From positions 1-33,548 of the forward strand of contig JAHDHW010000044.1 of NCBI GenBank assembly GCA_020631105.1: a stretch of DNA of 33,548 nucleotides. Reading direction: 5' to 3'. The DNA comes from Saprospiraceae bacterium (lineage in GTDB: Bacteria; Bacteroidota; Bacteroidia; Chitinophagales; Saprospiraceae). Of this stretch, positions 9,706 through 17,993 are shown piece by piece; within the stretch, counting starts at the first letter, position 1, and every line of letters begins with the position of its first letter. The notes below the pieces were generated by a model. It was not told the origin of the DNA, made no database searches, and worked only from the letters and a program-made list of their open reading frames with translations. Made by a program: the position numbers and the translations under genes.

Positions 9706-10683
9706 ATGAATAGTTTCGAACCCATAAATAAAGGATTCAATCAGGTATTCCGGTACGGCAAACTAAGTGTTGGTGTTGTCGTTCCAATTGAGCAATACTC
9801 AACAGGGCCTGTACCAGCGATGAAGCATCATCTGGAACGAGTACAGTTGGCAGAGCAACTTGGTTTTAAGGCAATTTGGGTAAGAGATGTTCCCTTTAAT
9901 GTTCCCGCTTTTGGAGATGCCGGACAAACCTATGATCCCTTTACTTATCTTGGATTCCTGGCTGCTCAGACTTCTGAGATTGGGCTCGGAATTGCCAGTA
10001 TTGCGCTTCCATTGCATCATCCGGTTCATGTGGCAAAATCCGTAGCGACCATTGATCAACTCTCCAATGGAAGATTGATCATGGGCGTAGCCTCAGGGGA
10101 TAGATATGAAGAATACCCTGGTATGGCCATTGAGTATGAAAGCAGAGGAAAATTATTTAGAGATGCCTTTGAATACATTCGGGCAGCTCAGGAAGATTTT
10201 CCAATTTTAGAAGATAATCATTTTGGAAAGTTAAATGGCCAGGCTGATATTTTACCCAAGCCAAGTGCTTATAAAATACCAATGCTTTTAACCGGCTACA
10301 GCCGACAATCATTGGACTGGAATGCTGAACATTCAGATGGATGGATGTATTATCCCAGAGATCTCTATCAGCAGCAAAACACCATTGCCCAATGGAGAAC
10401 CTTAATTGCTAAAACGAGTACTTTCTCAAAACCATTCCTACAGCCGCTCTATATTGATTTACAAGAGGATGAGAATTTCAAACCTCAACTAATCCATCTT
10501 GGGTTTCGAATCGGAGCAAAATATCTAGTGGAATACTTACATCATTTAGAAGAAATCGGGGTCAATCATATTGCCTTAAATTTAAGGTTCAACACAAACA
10601 ACATTGAACAAACACTTGAACAGTTAGCCGCTAAGGTGCTACCTCATTTTCATAAAACACAAGAAGCAAAAACAACATCATGA
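9706..10683 (+). CDS. LLM class flavin-dependent oxidoreductase
   Basis: A 325-residue luciferase-like monooxygenase-fold protein. The TIM-barrel signatures are clear: the VGVVVPIEQY strand, GFKAIWVRDVPF, the TSEIGLGIASIALPLHHPVHVAKSVA region and QLSNGRLIMGVASGDR, matching the BA3436-type luciferase-family group. It would use FMN or F420-like reduced flavin to oxidise a small molecule. No signal peptide, so cytoplasmic. Its TGA overlaps the ATG of the SDR by four bases (ATGA), a sign of translational coupling. Substrate unknown. Confidence 0.88.
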   Translation: MNSFEPINKGFNQVFRYGKLSVGVVVPIEQYSTGPVPAMKHHLERVQLAEQLGFKAIWVRDVPFNVPAFGDAGQTYDPFTYLGFLAAQTSEIGLGIASIALPLHHPVHVAKSVATIDQLSNGRLIMGVASGDRYEEYPGMAIEYESRGKLFRDAFEYIRAAQEDFPILEDNHFGKLNGQADILPKPSAYKIPMLLTGYSRQSLDWNAEHSDGWMYYPRDLYQQQNTIAQWRTLIAKTSTFSKPFLQPLYIDLQEDENFKPQLIHLGFRIGAKYLVEYLHHLEEIGVNHIALNLRFNTNNIEQTLEQLAAKVLPHFHKTQEAKTTS

Positions 10684-11480
10684 ATAAAACAATCATCATC
10701 ACAGGAAGTACAGATGGCATCGGAAAATTGGCGGCCATCAAATTAGCAAAAGATGGTCATCATGTTTATATACACGGTAGAAATCAAGAGAAATTAGGTA
10801 AAGTGATTGCAGAGATCAAAAGCCTTAGCAGTAATGAAAACATTGACGGATTTATCGCAGATTTTTCTAACCTGGAAGCCGTCAAAACTATGTCAGATGA
10901 CATAAAAAATAAACTTTCAAAGATAGATATCCTTATCAATAATGCAGGAGTCTTTCAAAGTGCAATATTAAAAAACAAAGAGGGATTAGATTTACGATTT
11001 GTGGTAAATTACCTTGCTCCTTACCTGCTGACTCAGCAGTTGATTCCACTATTAGAGGCAGGGACAAATCCAAGAATTATAAATCTAAGCTCAGCTGCTC
11101 AAGCTTCCGTATCCATGGATGCTCTAACTGGCCGAACTGAAATATCTAATCAAGCAAGTTATGCACAAAGTAAATTAGCATTGACGATGTGGAGTTTTCA
11201 CTTAGCAAAGACACAAGCCGCTATAGAAGTTATCCCGGTCAATCCTGGTTCTTTATTAAATACCCGAATGGTTCGGGAAGCTTATGGAAAGTTCTGGTCT
11301 TCGGCTGATAAAGGAGCCAATATTCTATATGACTTAGCAGTCTCTGAGCAGCACAAAGGGAAAAACGGTGAATACTTTGACAACGATCAGGGGAATTATA
11401 GCAAGGCGCACTCGGATGCTTATAACACCACTATAATTAACGAATTATTAGAAAGCACTAAAGAAATAATAAACCTCTAG
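10680..11480 (+). CDS. SDR-family NAD(P)-dependent oxidoreductase
   Basis: A 266-residue classical short-chain dehydrogenase/reductase. TGSTDGIG at residues 8-15 binds the coenzyme, NNAG near 88-91 stabilises the sheet, and the catalytic Ser (INLSSAAQ), Tyr and Lys (YAQSK) are all present. The C-terminal region resembles retinol-dehydrogenase-like SDRs, in which the substrate is a lipophilic or aromatic carbonyl. It starts inside the stop of the LLM gene, so the two enzymes are made together and probably act on the same compound. The substrate is unknown. Confidence 0.9.
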   Translation: MNKTIIITGSTDGIGKLAAIKLAKDGHHVYIHGRNQEKLGKVIAEIKSLSSNENIDGFIADFSNLEAVKTMSDDIKNKLSKIDILINNAGVFQSAILKNKEGLDLRFVVNYLAPYLLTQQLIPLLEAGTNPRIINLSSAAQASVSMDALTGRTEISNQASYAQSKLALTMWSFHLAKTQAAIEVIPVNPGSLLNTRMVREAYGKFWSSADKGANILYDLAVSEQHKGKNGEYFDNDQGNYSKAHSDAYNTTIINELLESTKEIINL

Positions 11481-11494
11481 GCTAATATATTTGT

Positions 11495-11502
11495 TACTTT
11501 TG
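11495..11502 (+). promoter_or_regulatory. -7 promoter box ahead of ompA-family gene
   Basis: TACTTTTG is an exact match to the Bacteroidota -7 consensus TAnnTTTG, 41 bp before the chosen ATG at 11544. A convincing -33 TTG at the expected distance is missing, so confidence is modest. Confidence 0.35.
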
Positions 11503-11543
11503 AGTAGAAGGACGTTTTGTTTATTAAAGCTATTATATTGCTT

Positions 11544-12692
11544 ATGCGCTTCCCTACTCTTTTTCTTTGTTTGCTATTTTGTCAACTAAGCTTTGCGCAA
11601 AACTTAGTTCCAAATCCTTCTTTTGAAGAATTAAGAAACCTTCCCGTAAAGAAAAACAAGAATAACTATTTCCGCTACGAACCAAGAAGTGGATTTATAC
11701 CTTATAAAATCAATCTTGAGAGCTGGCTTGCGGCATCAATCACAACGCCAGATCTCAGGATACATTCTCCAGCGAATTATAATGAATGCAAAAGGAAATT
11801 TAAAGTCTGCGATATTCCCAGAACAGGAGAAAACGCAGTGGGTATTATTACCTTCCAGATCAACTCGAAAGTAGAAACGTACAGAGAATACCTTCAGATT
11901 AAATTAAAGGAACCCTTAAACATGAACGATACCGTTTATGTAGAACTTTGGGTTGCAAAAGAAAGAGAAGCTAAACTAGTTTCGAATAACATCGGTGTTC
12001 ATTTTGCGATGAAAAGAACGCAAAAGAAAACCAAGGGCGTAATTGATCTTGTTCCGCATATTAACATTGATACCTTAATCAACGAAGACAAGCAACATTG
12101 GGTCAGGCTATATGGAAGTTTCGTTCCGGACAAACCCTACAAGTATGTGATGATCGGTAATTTTTTTGACAACGATCATACCGAAGTTAAAACCTACAAA
12201 AAATTTAATGGCTCTCCATGGACACCTTCCTATGCATATTATCTGATTGATGATGTCCGGGTCTGGCAAAATACACCAAAGCCAGAACCATTAGTTTTCG
12301 ATAATAAACTTATCGAAGCAAATACCCCCATTGAATTAAAAAATATTGTCTTCGACTTCGACAAATATGACCTTAAAGAGAAATCTATCCTCGAATTGGA
12401 AAAACTAACCAGCTTCCTTCATGATAATCCGAAGGTAAATATCGAAATCCACGGTCATACAGATGCGGAAGGTAGTGATGATTACAACGTTAACCTATCC
12501 GATGCAAGAGCAAAAGCAGTATATCTCTATCTGGTTCAAAACGGAATCGATAGTAACAGAATGCAATACAAAGGCTTTGGAGAAGCTATCCCAAGAACAA
12601 GTAATACTTCCGAAGAAAACAGGGCTAAAAACAGAAGAGTCGAATTCATCATTCTCGATGATTCCTCTAATCAGATCAAAACTTCTTTTTAA
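11544..12692 (+). CDS. OmpA-family outer membrane protein
   Basis: A 382-residue envelope protein. I place the start at the ATG at 11544, which gives a clean signal peptide (MRFPTLFLCLLFCQLSFA, then QNLVPNPSFEE). A TTG at 11517 would add nine residues. The N-terminal half begins with the NLVPNPSFEE module, also seen in the type-B sorted protein at 16502, and is probably a beta-sandwich. The C-terminal ~110 residues are an OmpA-like peptidoglycan-binding domain: IVFDFDKYDLKEKS, then HGHTDAEGSDDYNVNLSDARA, and NRRVEFIIL at the end. The likely role is anchoring the outer membrane to peptidoglycan; this N-domain plus OmpA arrangement is common in Bacteroidota. Confidence 0.9.
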   Translation: MRFPTLFLCLLFCQLSFAQNLVPNPSFEELRNLPVKKNKNNYFRYEPRSGFIPYKINLESWLAASITTPDLRIHSPANYNECKRKFKVCDIPRTGENAVGIITFQINSKVETYREYLQIKLKEPLNMNDTVYVELWVAKEREAKLVSNNIGVHFAMKRTQKKTKGVIDLVPHINIDTLINEDKQHWVRLYGSFVPDKPYKYVMIGNFFDNDHTEVKTYKKFNGSPWTPSYAYYLIDDVRVWQNTPKPEPLVFDNKLIEANTPIELKNIVFDFDKYDLKEKSILELEKLTSFLHDNPKVNIEIHGHTDAEGSDDYNVNLSDARAKAVYLYLVQNGIDSNRMQYKGFGEAIPRTSNTSEENRAKNRRVEFIILDDSSNQIKTSF

Positions 12693-12739
12693 TAAAAAAG
12701 TCTGACATACTTCTGATATCTTTTTTCTATTTTTAGAAA

Positions 12740-13633
12740 ATGGATAGAAGACAATTTATTAAAAATGCAAGTGTAATCGGAGGCACTGCAATATTACCAC
12801 TCTCTTGTTTCTCACCGATGGAGGAACCAAAATTCAAAATGGGTTATCAACTCTTTTCCATTCGAGACGAAATGGCAAAGGACCCAATCGCAACGTTAAA
12901 AGCCCTAAAACAAATGGGCTATCAGGATTTTGAATTATATGGCTTTGATGAAGCCGCCGGAACCTTCTATGGTTTCAAAGCTGCAGAATTCAAAAACATC
13001 CTGGACGATTTAGAACTAACCGTTACTAGCGGACATTATGGCTTCGCACCTTACCTTGATAAAACAGATGATGAACTTAAACGGTATGTTGATCAATGTA
13101 TAACTGGGGCAAAAGCTATCAATAGCAATTACATTACCTGGCCCTGGATCGCACCAGAGCAAAGGAATATCGAGACCTACAAACGTATGCCTCAAAAACT
13201 CAATCTGATCGGTGAACAGGTAACTAAAGCAGGCCTTGGTTTTGCCTATCATAACCACGGTTTTGAATTTGAGGATCATAATGGTCAGAATGCTTATGAC
13301 ATCATCATGAGCGAAACAGATCCCGATTATGTCAAACTTCAAATCGACATGTACTGGGTCATGCACTCTTCCAATAAGACACCTAAAGAATATGTCGAAA
13401 TGCACCCCGGTCGATTTGTAATGTGGCACATTAAAGATATGGACAAAGTAACTCGTGATTACACTGAACTAGGCAACGGCTCTATTGATTATCATCAGGT
13501 ACTACCCGACCCTGTCAGGTCAGGACTAGAGTTTTTCTATATCGAACAAGGAGGCAATTTCGCAAGCAACTCCATGAAAAGTGCCCAGGATAGTGCGAAA
13601 TATTTTAAAAGTGACTTACAGCAATATCTATAA
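12740..13633 (+). CDS. Tat-exported sugar phosphate isomerase/epimerase-like protein
   Basis: A 297-residue xylose-isomerase-like TIM-barrel protein. The start at 12740 gives a twin-arginine leader (MDRRQFIK, then a hydrophobic stretch to PLSCF). C23 sits in a lipobox-like position, so it may be lipidated after Tat export. Barrel motifs are typical of the metal-dependent family: GYQLFSIRDEM, AYHNHGFEF, LQIDMYW, WHIKDMD and FYIEQGG supply the His/Asp/Glu metal ligands. It would isomerise, epimerise or carry out a lyase step on a sugar in the periplasm. It is first in a three-gene operon (16-bp and 23-bp gaps) with the oxidoreductase and DUF1080 protein. Such trios act on keto-sugar intermediates. 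Confidence 0.87.
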   Translation: MDRRQFIKNASVIGGTAILPLSCFSPMEEPKFKMGYQLFSIRDEMAKDPIATLKALKQMGYQDFELYGFDEAAGTFYGFKAAEFKNILDDLELTVTSGHYGFAPYLDKTDDELKRYVDQCITGAKAINSNYITWPWIAPEQRNIETYKRMPQKLNLIGEQVTKAGLGFAYHNHGFEFEDHNGQNAYDIIMSETDPDYVKLQIDMYWVMHSSNKTPKEYVEMHPGRFVMWHIKDMDKVTRDYTELGNGSIDYHQVLPDPVRSGLEFFYIEQGGNFASNSMKSAQDSAKYFKSDLQQYL

Positions 13634-13649
13634 CCACATAAACCACCTT

Positions 13650-14744
13650 ATGTTAGACCGAAGAAAGTTTCTAAAAAAAGCAGCGACCGGAGCCGCCACA
13701 ATTGGGCTTACCTCCTCCGTACTCACCAATTGTTTCTCTCAAAAAAACAAAGATAAAATTGGGGTCGCTCTAGTTGGACTTGGATACTATAGCACGGACC
13801 TCTTGGCTCCAGCGCTTCAACTTACGGAACACTGTTACCTCGCGGGTATCGTTACAGGTTCACCAGAGAAGGCGAAAAAATGGCAATCGCAACATAACAT
13901 CCCGGATAAGAATGTCTACAACTACGATAACTTTGAAAGCATCGCTGATAATGATGAGATTGATGTTGTCTATATCGTTCTTCCTCCTTTTATGCATAAG
14001 GAATACGTGATCAAAGCAGCCAATGCTGGCAAGCATGTATGGTGCGAAAAACCAATGGCCATGACCGCAGCCGAATGCGAAGCAATGATCAAAGCATGTA
14101 AAGACAATAAGCGACAACTCACTATTGGTTATCGTATGCAGCATGAACCGAATACACAAGAGATCATTCGCTTTGGCAAAGAAAAAACCTATGGTAAAGT
14201 TCAACTCATTTCAGCTGCTGCAGGCTTTAGTAATGGATGGGAGAAATGGACCGACCATTGGAAGCTCGAGCAAGACAAAGGTGGTGGTGCCATGTATGAT
14301 ATGGGGGTCTATTGCCTAAATGCTGCACGATACGTTACGGGAGAAGAACCTATTGCAGTCTTTGCACAAGAGTTTAATGACGATCCTGTGAAATATCAAA
14401 AGGCAGATATGACCACTAATTTCCAGTTAGAGTTCCCCAGTGGTGCCGTTGCAAATTGCGCAACTAGCTTGGGCATGAATGTAAATTATCTAAACGTCAC
14501 AGCCGCAAATGGCTTTTATAACCTTTCTCCATTTCAAGCTTACCGTGGCATCAAAGGGGTCACCAGTGATGGAGTACTGGACAAAGTAATCCCAAACCAA
14601 CAAACCAAACAAATGGATGATAATGCATTAGCTATTTTGCATGATACCGAGGTACTCGTCCCTGGCGAAGAAGGACTAAAAGATATTCGGGTGGTAGAAG
14701 CCATTCAAAAATCAGCACGAGAAGGATGTCGAATTATTATTTAA
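13650..14744 (+). CDS. Tat-exported Gfo/Idh/MocA-family oxidoreductase, GFOR-like
   Basis: A 364-residue NAD(P)-dependent oxidoreductase. The start at 13650 gives the leader MLDRRKFLKKAATGAA, a twin-arginine signal, with C28 in a lipobox-like site. Upstream in-frame codons overlap the previous gene and were rejected. The Rossmann domain has VALVGLGYYSTD. The GFO domain has the CEKPMA motif (EKP lysine), GYRMQHEP and GGGAMYDMGVYCLNAARYVTGEEP. The Y in DMGVY, where inositol dehydrogenases have His, plus the following N and RYVTGEEP, resembles glucose-fructose oxidoreductase. That enzyme is also Tat-exported with tightly bound NADP. Expected job: oxidising a sugar hydroxyl, often C3, to a ketone in the periplasm. 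Confidence 0.88.
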   Translation: MLDRRKFLKKAATGAATIGLTSSVLTNCFSQKNKDKIGVALVGLGYYSTDLLAPALQLTEHCYLAGIVTGSPEKAKKWQSQHNIPDKNVYNYDNFESIADNDEIDVVYIVLPPFMHKEYVIKAANAGKHVWCEKPMAMTAAECEAMIKACKDNKRQLTIGYRMQHEPNTQEIIRFGKEKTYGKVQLISAAAGFSNGWEKWTDHWKLEQDKGGGAMYDMGVYCLNAARYVTGEEPIAVFAQEFNDDPVKYQKADMTTNFQLEFPSGAVANCATSLGMNVNYLNVTAANGFYNLSPFQAYRGIKGVTSDGVLDKVIPNQQTKQMDDNALAILHDTEVLVPGEEGLKDIRVVEAIQKSAREGCRIII

Positions 14745-14767
14745 ATGTTACAAAAAACACCTCAATC

Positions 14768-15559
14768 ATGATTCGAATAATACTCCTATTTCACCTAAGC
14801 TTACTGTTTGCATGTAATGCTAGCCCAGAAACAGAACAAGCTAATACTACTCCTGAAAACAAATGGGAAACCATTTTTAATGGGGAAAATCTGGAAGGAT
14901 GGATCGTAAAGGTAAAAGGCCATCCGCTCAATGAAAACTTTGCAAATACCTTTAGGATAAACGATGGTATGCTCAGCATTCGCTACGACGGCTATGGCGA
15001 TGATTTTGATGAGAGATTTGGAGCCATTTATTTTGGTAAAGAGCTTTCTAATTATCGTTTAAAACTAGACTATCGTTTCGTTGGAGAAACTGCGCCCGGT
15101 GCACCTGAATGGGGATACCGAGATAGCGGTGTTCAGTTTCATAGTCAGTCTCCAGCTTCTCTAAAACCTGATCAACCATTCCCTGTTTGCCTGGAGTATA
15201 ATTTACATGGAGGAAACGGAACGGATGAAAGGCCTGTCGGAGCAATTTGTGCTAATGGAATGCTGGTCGAAGTCAATGGCAAACTAAATGAGTCCTATTG
15301 CACTCCTCCTACAATCAAAAAAACTTTTCATGGTGATCAATGGGTTACTTTAGAACTAGAGGTAAAAGATGGTGTCATCAAACACTTCGCCAATGGAGAA
15401 GAAATATTAAGTTATCAAAATCCCGTTTACAATAGTGAACATGAGCGTGGCAAAACCTTCATTATAGGGGATAAAAAATCTGTTAGTAGCGGTTATCTAT
15501 CTTTCCAATCCAATAGTCATCCAATTGATTTTAGAAACATTCAATTATTAGAATTTTAA
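14768..15559 (+). CDS. DUF1080 (3-keto-disaccharide hydrolase-type) lipoprotein
   Basis: A 263-residue lipoprotein. The ATG at 14768 gives the leader MIRIILLFHLSLLFACN with lipobox LFAC; the longer frame to 14726 overlaps the previous gene. The mature part has the DUF1080 (PF06439) hallmarks: WETIFNGENLEGW at the start, GAIYFGKELSNYRLKLDYRF, RDSGVQFHSQ and WVTLELEVKDGVIKHFANG. The family has a concanavalin-like beta-sandwich and cleaves 3-keto-glycosides. It follows the oxidoreductase by 23 bp, so oxidation and then cleavage of the keto-sugar can be coupled at the cell surface. Substrate not evident. Confidence 0.9.
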   Translation: MIRIILLFHLSLLFACNASPETEQANTTPENKWETIFNGENLEGWIVKVKGHPLNENFANTFRINDGMLSIRYDGYGDDFDERFGAIYFGKELSNYRLKLDYRFVGETAPGAPEWGYRDSGVQFHSQSPASLKPDQPFPVCLEYNLHGGNGTDERPVGAICANGMLVEVNGKLNESYCTPPTIKKTFHGDQWVTLELEVKDGVIKHFANGEEILSYQNPVYNSEHERGKTFIIGDKKSVSSGYLSFQSNSHPIDFRNIQLLEF

Positions 15560-15613
15560 ACCAATTTATTAGGCAGTAAAAACTTGGTGCATTAAGAAAT
15601 AGAATTACAAAGA

Positions 15614-16114
15614 ATGATTGTTGCCATTGATGTGTACTATAGAGCGCAAGACGCAAAAGCTGTAGCGGTTTGCTTTGACAACTGGGATGCTGAAAATATT
15701 ATTCAAGTGAAGTCCTGCCTTGTCGACAACCTCCATCCATACATCCCCGGAGAATTCTATAAAAGAGAATTACCCTGCATAATCAGCGTACTCGATTTAT
15801 TAAACAAGAGTGACATCAAAGTAATTATCGTAGATGGTTATGTCACCCTCAATAATGATGGAAAGCCAGGATTAGGAGCTTATCTATTTAAAGAACTTAG
15901 CGAATCTATTCCGGTAATTGGCGTGGCCAAAAGATCATTTCATCTCAATAGCAATGCAGTTGAAATAAGAAGAGGACAAAGCAATTCCCCGTTATTTATA
16001 ACAAGCTTAGGCATTGATCTACAAGTAGCAGCGCAAAAAATCAAAACTATGAAAGGCAATTACAGAATGCCCAACATCCTAAAAATGGTAGACCAGGAAA
16101 GTAGAGTGTCTTAA
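15614..16114 (+). CDS. nfi: Short endonuclease V-like protein
   Basis: A 166-residue endonuclease V homologue, about 55 residues shorter than the E. coli enzyme. The recognisable blocks are VAIDVYY (D6 aligning with catalytic D35), PYIPGEFYKRE (Y43 for lesion recognition, E52 aligning with E89), the DG block with D74 aligning with D110, and VIGVAKRSF. The C-terminal block that normally contributes a catalytic-site histidine (H214 of E. coli) is poorly conserved and I cannot place that residue. The start is fixed by an in-frame TAA at 15593. It would nick DNA or RNA 3' of deoxyinosine or inosine. No operon partner is obvious. Confidence 0.75.
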   Translation: MIVAIDVYYRAQDAKAVAVCFDNWDAENIIQVKSCLVDNLHPYIPGEFYKRELPCIISVLDLLNKSDIKVIIVDGYVTLNNDGKPGLGAYLFKELSESIPVIGVAKRSFHLNSNAVEIRRGQSNSPLFITSLGIDLQVAAQKIKTMKGNYRMPNILKMVDQESRVS

Positions 16115-16161
16115 CTTCTTATGAACTAGCGCTAGTGTTTTATTATTTTTTCTCTGATGTA

Positions 16162-16456
16162 CTACCCCTGATCCAATGCAGCTACTAGCATATAAATACC
16201 AGTATCCAGATCATTAAGATTTATCCTTACTTGCCTAGCATCAAGCCCACCCACACGCTTGACCACACTACCGTCAATAGCATAAATTGTATACGATTGA
16301 ACAGTAAAGGTCTCTATCTTCAATACCAATTCATCTATTAGCAGATTAGGATAAGTTCTTCTTCCGACTTGAGCATTGCCCTTTGACCAGCACTACCCAA
16401 ATAAGGATATAACTAGAGACAAGAGGCAGACGAAAAGTTTTAATCTTTCTCTTATT
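16162..16456 (-). pseudogene. Decayed mini-gene: signal peptide fused to T9SS sorting domain
   Basis: On the minus strand, one frame reads a signal-peptide-like start (RERLKLFVCLLSLVISLFG, from ATA at 16456), an in-frame TAG at 16395-16393, then WSKGNAQVGRRTYPN. It continues into a type A sorting domain: VQSYTIYAIDGSVVKR, INLNDLDTGIYMLVAAL, and a stop at 16164-16162. There is no ATG or GTG start, and nothing lies between leader and sorting domain. It therefore looks like the remnant of a secreted protein whose middle was deleted. It accounts for most of the 381-bp gap between endonuclease V and the next gene. Confidence 0.75.
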
Positions 16457-16501
16457 AAACGTGAAGTGATTATCTTCGGGTAGATTTTCGGAAATGTGAT
16501 T

Positions 16502-17968
16502 ATGATTTATTTAGATAAGTGCAAGTGCTTAAACATTCCAGAGATATTTAAAGTTATCCCCCTAATTTTAGGAGGGATCGTCTTATTTGTAGTTCTCATA
16601 GCAAGTAAGCCCCCTAGCGAAGTTTGCAATAATGCCATTGATGACGACGGTGACGGCTTGATTGACTATCAGGATGACGATTGTATTTGCGAATTTATCG
16701 AGCTTCGCTCTCTTATCCCCAACCCATCCTTTGAAGATAGATCCTGTTGCCCGGATCAGCATTATCGACTGGATTGCGCAGGGCCCTGGATACAAGCTTA
16801 TGGCACCACTCCGGACTATATCCACAACTGTGGCTGGCTTGGTCCGGATGAAATTCCACCGCCTACTCCGTTTCCAGATGGTGATGGAATCATTGGATTT
16901 CTAAATGGCAGAGTACCGGATAATTTACCTGTCGAATACAACTGGAAAGAATATGCAGGTGTGTGCTTGCTAGGTACTATGGAAGCCGGTAAATCTTATC
17001 GCATTGAATATTCACTGGGATTCTCCAGTATCCTGCGTTCTCCTCCCCTTGAGTTGACACTTTACGGAACTGAAGATTGCGACAATTTCCCTTTTGGAGT
17101 AGGTACGCTCCTCCCCGGATGTCCAACCAATTTTCCAAATTGGGTAAGACTAGAGGGCAAATTAATGGAAGCTGATGAAACCGGACGTGGCTGGGTCAAT
17201 GACTTTTTTGAATTCACTCCTGACATCAACGTTAACGCAATTGCAATTGGTCCTCCTTGCGAACTATTTGAAGGAAATATCGGTGAATACTATTTCTTGG
17301 ATAACCTGATTATGGAAGAAACTTTCCTCTTCCAATTCCAGATCAATGCCTCAGGTGATGCTTGTGATGAGAGCCTTACCCTTTCTGTAGAATCTTTTGC
17401 AACCCTGGAATACCAATGGTTCAAAGATAGCATTGCACTCGTAGGTGAAACTTCCCCCGAGTTATTGGTGGCTTATGGTACCGGAAACTACCAAGTAAGA
17501 ATGATTCAGGAAGACGGATGTCGTATGTCTCCTCCTTATTTTTTTGAGGAGCCAGAGATTTCAATGACCCGAGTTAATGCCACGATTTGCGAAGGAGACA
17601 CTTATGAAGACGGAGATTTTAGCACCTCAGAAATTGGAAACTACCGATATACAATCCCTGCCTCATCTGGTTGCGATAGTATCATTAACCTGCGACTAAG
17701 CTATTGCAAATTTTACCTCCCAAATGTATTTTCTCCGAATGGAGATGGCGTTAACGACATTTTTAAAGTAGATGGGGAAGCCGCCCAAAGCGATCATTCT
17801 ATTTTGATATTTGATCGTTGGGGCAATCAGGTCTTCGAAGGAAAAGAATGGGATGGTTATTCGAATGGAGAAATATCCCCGGATGGAGTTTATGTATATT
17901 TTGTAAAATTACATACAAGCACCGGCGACCAAATTCTTCATCAAGGTTCGATCACCTTGCTTAGATAA
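16502..17968 (+). CDS. T9SS type B (gliding motility-associated) sorting domain protein
   Basis: A 488-residue surface or secreted protein. I use the ATG at 16502; a GTG at 16496 would add two residues. A hydrophobic leader or signal-anchor spans about residues 16-37, followed by the acidic, calcium-ligand-like module CNNAIDDDGDGLIDYQDDDC. Next comes a SLIPNPSFED region with many cysteines, probably a galactose-binding-like sandwich, and an Ig-like stretch (YQWFKDSIALVGETSP). The C-terminal ~85 residues are the type B sorting domain: LPNVFSPNGDGVNDIFKV, FDRWGNQVFEGKEWDG and SPDGVYVYFVKL. Such proteins are often large adhesins or scaffolds; the function here is unknown. Confidence 0.92.
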   Translation: MIYLDKCKCLNIPEIFKVIPLILGGIVLFVVLIASKPPSEVCNNAIDDDGDGLIDYQDDDCICEFIELRSLIPNPSFEDRSCCPDQHYRLDCAGPWIQAYGTTPDYIHNCGWLGPDEIPPPTPFPDGDGIIGFLNGRVPDNLPVEYNWKEYAGVCLLGTMEAGKSYRIEYSLGFSSILRSPPLELTLYGTEDCDNFPFGVGTLLPGCPTNFPNWVRLEGKLMEADETGRGWVNDFFEFTPDINVNAIAIGPPCELFEGNIGEYYFLDNLIMEETFLFQFQINASGDACDESLTLSVESFATLEYQWFKDSIALVGETSPELLVAYGTGNYQVRMIQEDGCRMSPPYFFEEPEISMTRVNATICEGDTYEDGDFSTSEIGNYRYTIPASSGCDSIINLRLSYCKFYLPNVFSPNGDGVNDIFKVDGEAAQSDHSILIFDRWGNQVFEGKEWDGYSNGEISPDGVYVYFVKLHTSTGDQILHQGSITLLR

Positions 17969-17993
17969 TAATCTGGTCTTTTCACCTTTTCAA

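Noticed and set aside
12685-12732. A-rich and T-rich stretches after the ompA-family gene as a terminator
   Set aside because: AAAAAAG/CTTTTTT pair over only seven A-T-rich bases around a long loop, too weak to call.
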